This document shows positions 5,358 to 5,484 of a stretch of DNA of 5,484 nt, in pieces; position 1 is the stretch's first letter; every line of letters begins with the position of its first letter. Location: assembly GCA_002422175.1 (NCBI GenBank), contig DITR01000003.1:22707-28190 (forward strand), read 5' to 3'. Source of the DNA: Alcaligenaceae bacterium UBA6179. Lineage in GTDB: Bacteria > Pseudomonadota > Gammaproteobacteria > Burkholderiales > Burkholderiaceae_B. A model generated the notes under the pieces. That model did no database searches and was not told where the DNA came from. It was given only the letters and a program-made list of their open reading frames with translations. A program made the translations under genes and the position numbers.

Positions 5358-5364
5358 CCCCTTA
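5358..5364 (-). promoter_or_regulatory. Ribosome binding site of rpsN, overlapping the rplE stop codon
   Basis: On the minus strand the sequence reads TAAGGGG. TAA is the rplE stop and AAGGGG is the Shine-Dalgarno element. It is 8 nt from the GTG at 5349-5347, a normal spacing, and this supports GTG as the rpsN start. Confidence 0.8.
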
Positions 5365-5484
5365 GTTACGAAACGGAAAGCCGAAGGCTGTTAATAACGC
5401 CTTAGCTTCTTCGTCAGTCTTGGCAGTCGTGGTGATACTGATATTCATACCACGTAATGCGTCGATTTTGTCATACTCAATTTC
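5362..5484 (-). CDS. rplE: 50S ribosomal protein L5, C-terminal fragment (partial, start outside window)
   Basis: The last 40 codons of L5 are present; the gene continues past the high-coordinate edge of the window. L5 is a large-subunit protein of the central protuberance that binds 5S rRNA and contacts the small subunit and P-site tRNA. The visible residues begin EIEYDKIDALRGMNISIT and finish with ALLTAFGFPFRN and a TAA stop, closely matching the remembered C-terminus of proteobacterial L5 (E. coli has a similar EEGRALLAAFDFPFRK ending). It lies just upstream of rpsN, as expected in the spc operon, with 12 nt between its stop and the rpsN start. In E. coli the S8 autoregulatory site lies around the start of this gene, so any equivalent is outside this window. 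The identity is very secure; the break is only the window edge. Confidence 0.96.
   Translation of the reverse strand, partial: EIEYDKIDALRGMNISITTTAKTDEEAKALLTAFGFPFRN

Larger units (their letters stand above)
1..5484 (-). other. Part of the spc and alpha ribosomal protein gene cluster, probably one transcription unit
   Basis: All thirteen genes point the same way. Gaps in transcription order are 12, 10, 10, 20, 15, 3, 10, 14, 8, 31, 40 and 12 nt, too short for ordinary intergenic promoters plus terminators. I saw no hairpin with a U-run in any gap. The promoter must lie beyond the high-coordinate edge, unless internal promoters exist within coding sequence. Order matches the E. coli spc and alpha operons except for infA inserted between secY and rpmJ. 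Confidence 0.8.

Noticed and set aside
1..5484. Hidden novel system such as a mobile element, toxin pair or defence gene
   Set aside because: Nearly every base belongs to conserved housekeeping genes with gaps of 40 nt or less, leaving no space for an unrecognised system.

Overview
The window is a stretch of the S10-spc-alpha ribosomal protein supercluster, with every gene on the minus strand. Read in the direction of transcription (high to low coordinates) it holds the C-terminal end of rplE, then rpsN, rpsH, rplF, rplR, rpsE, rpmD, rplO, secY, infA, rpmJ, rpsM and rpsK. It stops at what is probably the ribosome binding site of rpsD. There are thirteen coding regions: twelve are complete and one (rplE) is cut by the window edge. 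No RNA gene, mobile element, CRISPR array or extended repeat was seen, and no gap between genes exceeds 40 nt.

The organism is most likely a betaproteobacterium, probably of the order Burkholderiales. Three things point there. First, infA sits alone between secY and rpmJ, with no adk or map; in E. coli rpmJ follows secY directly, and in many Gram-positives adk and map come before infA. Second, the protein details match this group as I remember it: the S11 C-terminus PPKRRRI, the IF1 stretch around GHISGKMRMHYIRILPGD, the L18 ending and the 37-residue zinc-type L36. Third, S14 is the long zinc-free form usual in proteobacteria. The base composition looks moderate (not counted), lower than in GC-rich Burkholderia-type genomes, so a lower-GC member of the order is plausible. 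This placement rests on remembered family sequences, not on a search.

Layout: 5484-2534 is the ribosomal part of the spc operon (L5 end, S14, S8, L6, L18, S5, L30, L15). 2519-1194 is secY, the protein-export channel. 1185-822 is infA and rpmJ. 781-5 is the start of the alpha operon (S13, S11). The products assemble both ribosomal subunits, start translation (IF1) and insert or export proteins at the membrane (SecY). Genes are separated by 3 to 40 nt, and at several junctions the stop codon of one gene is also the first bases of the Shine-Dalgarno sequence of the next, which suggests tight translational coupling. Two genes use non-ATG starts: rpsN (GTG) and secY (TTG). For rplO, rpmD and rpsK the longest reading frame is not the best start; ribosome binding site spacing supports the shorter forms given here.

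I looked for an undescribed system and did not find one. This is a conserved housekeeping locus, and the points of interest are modest: start codons, coupling, and the lack of a separate alpha-operon leader.
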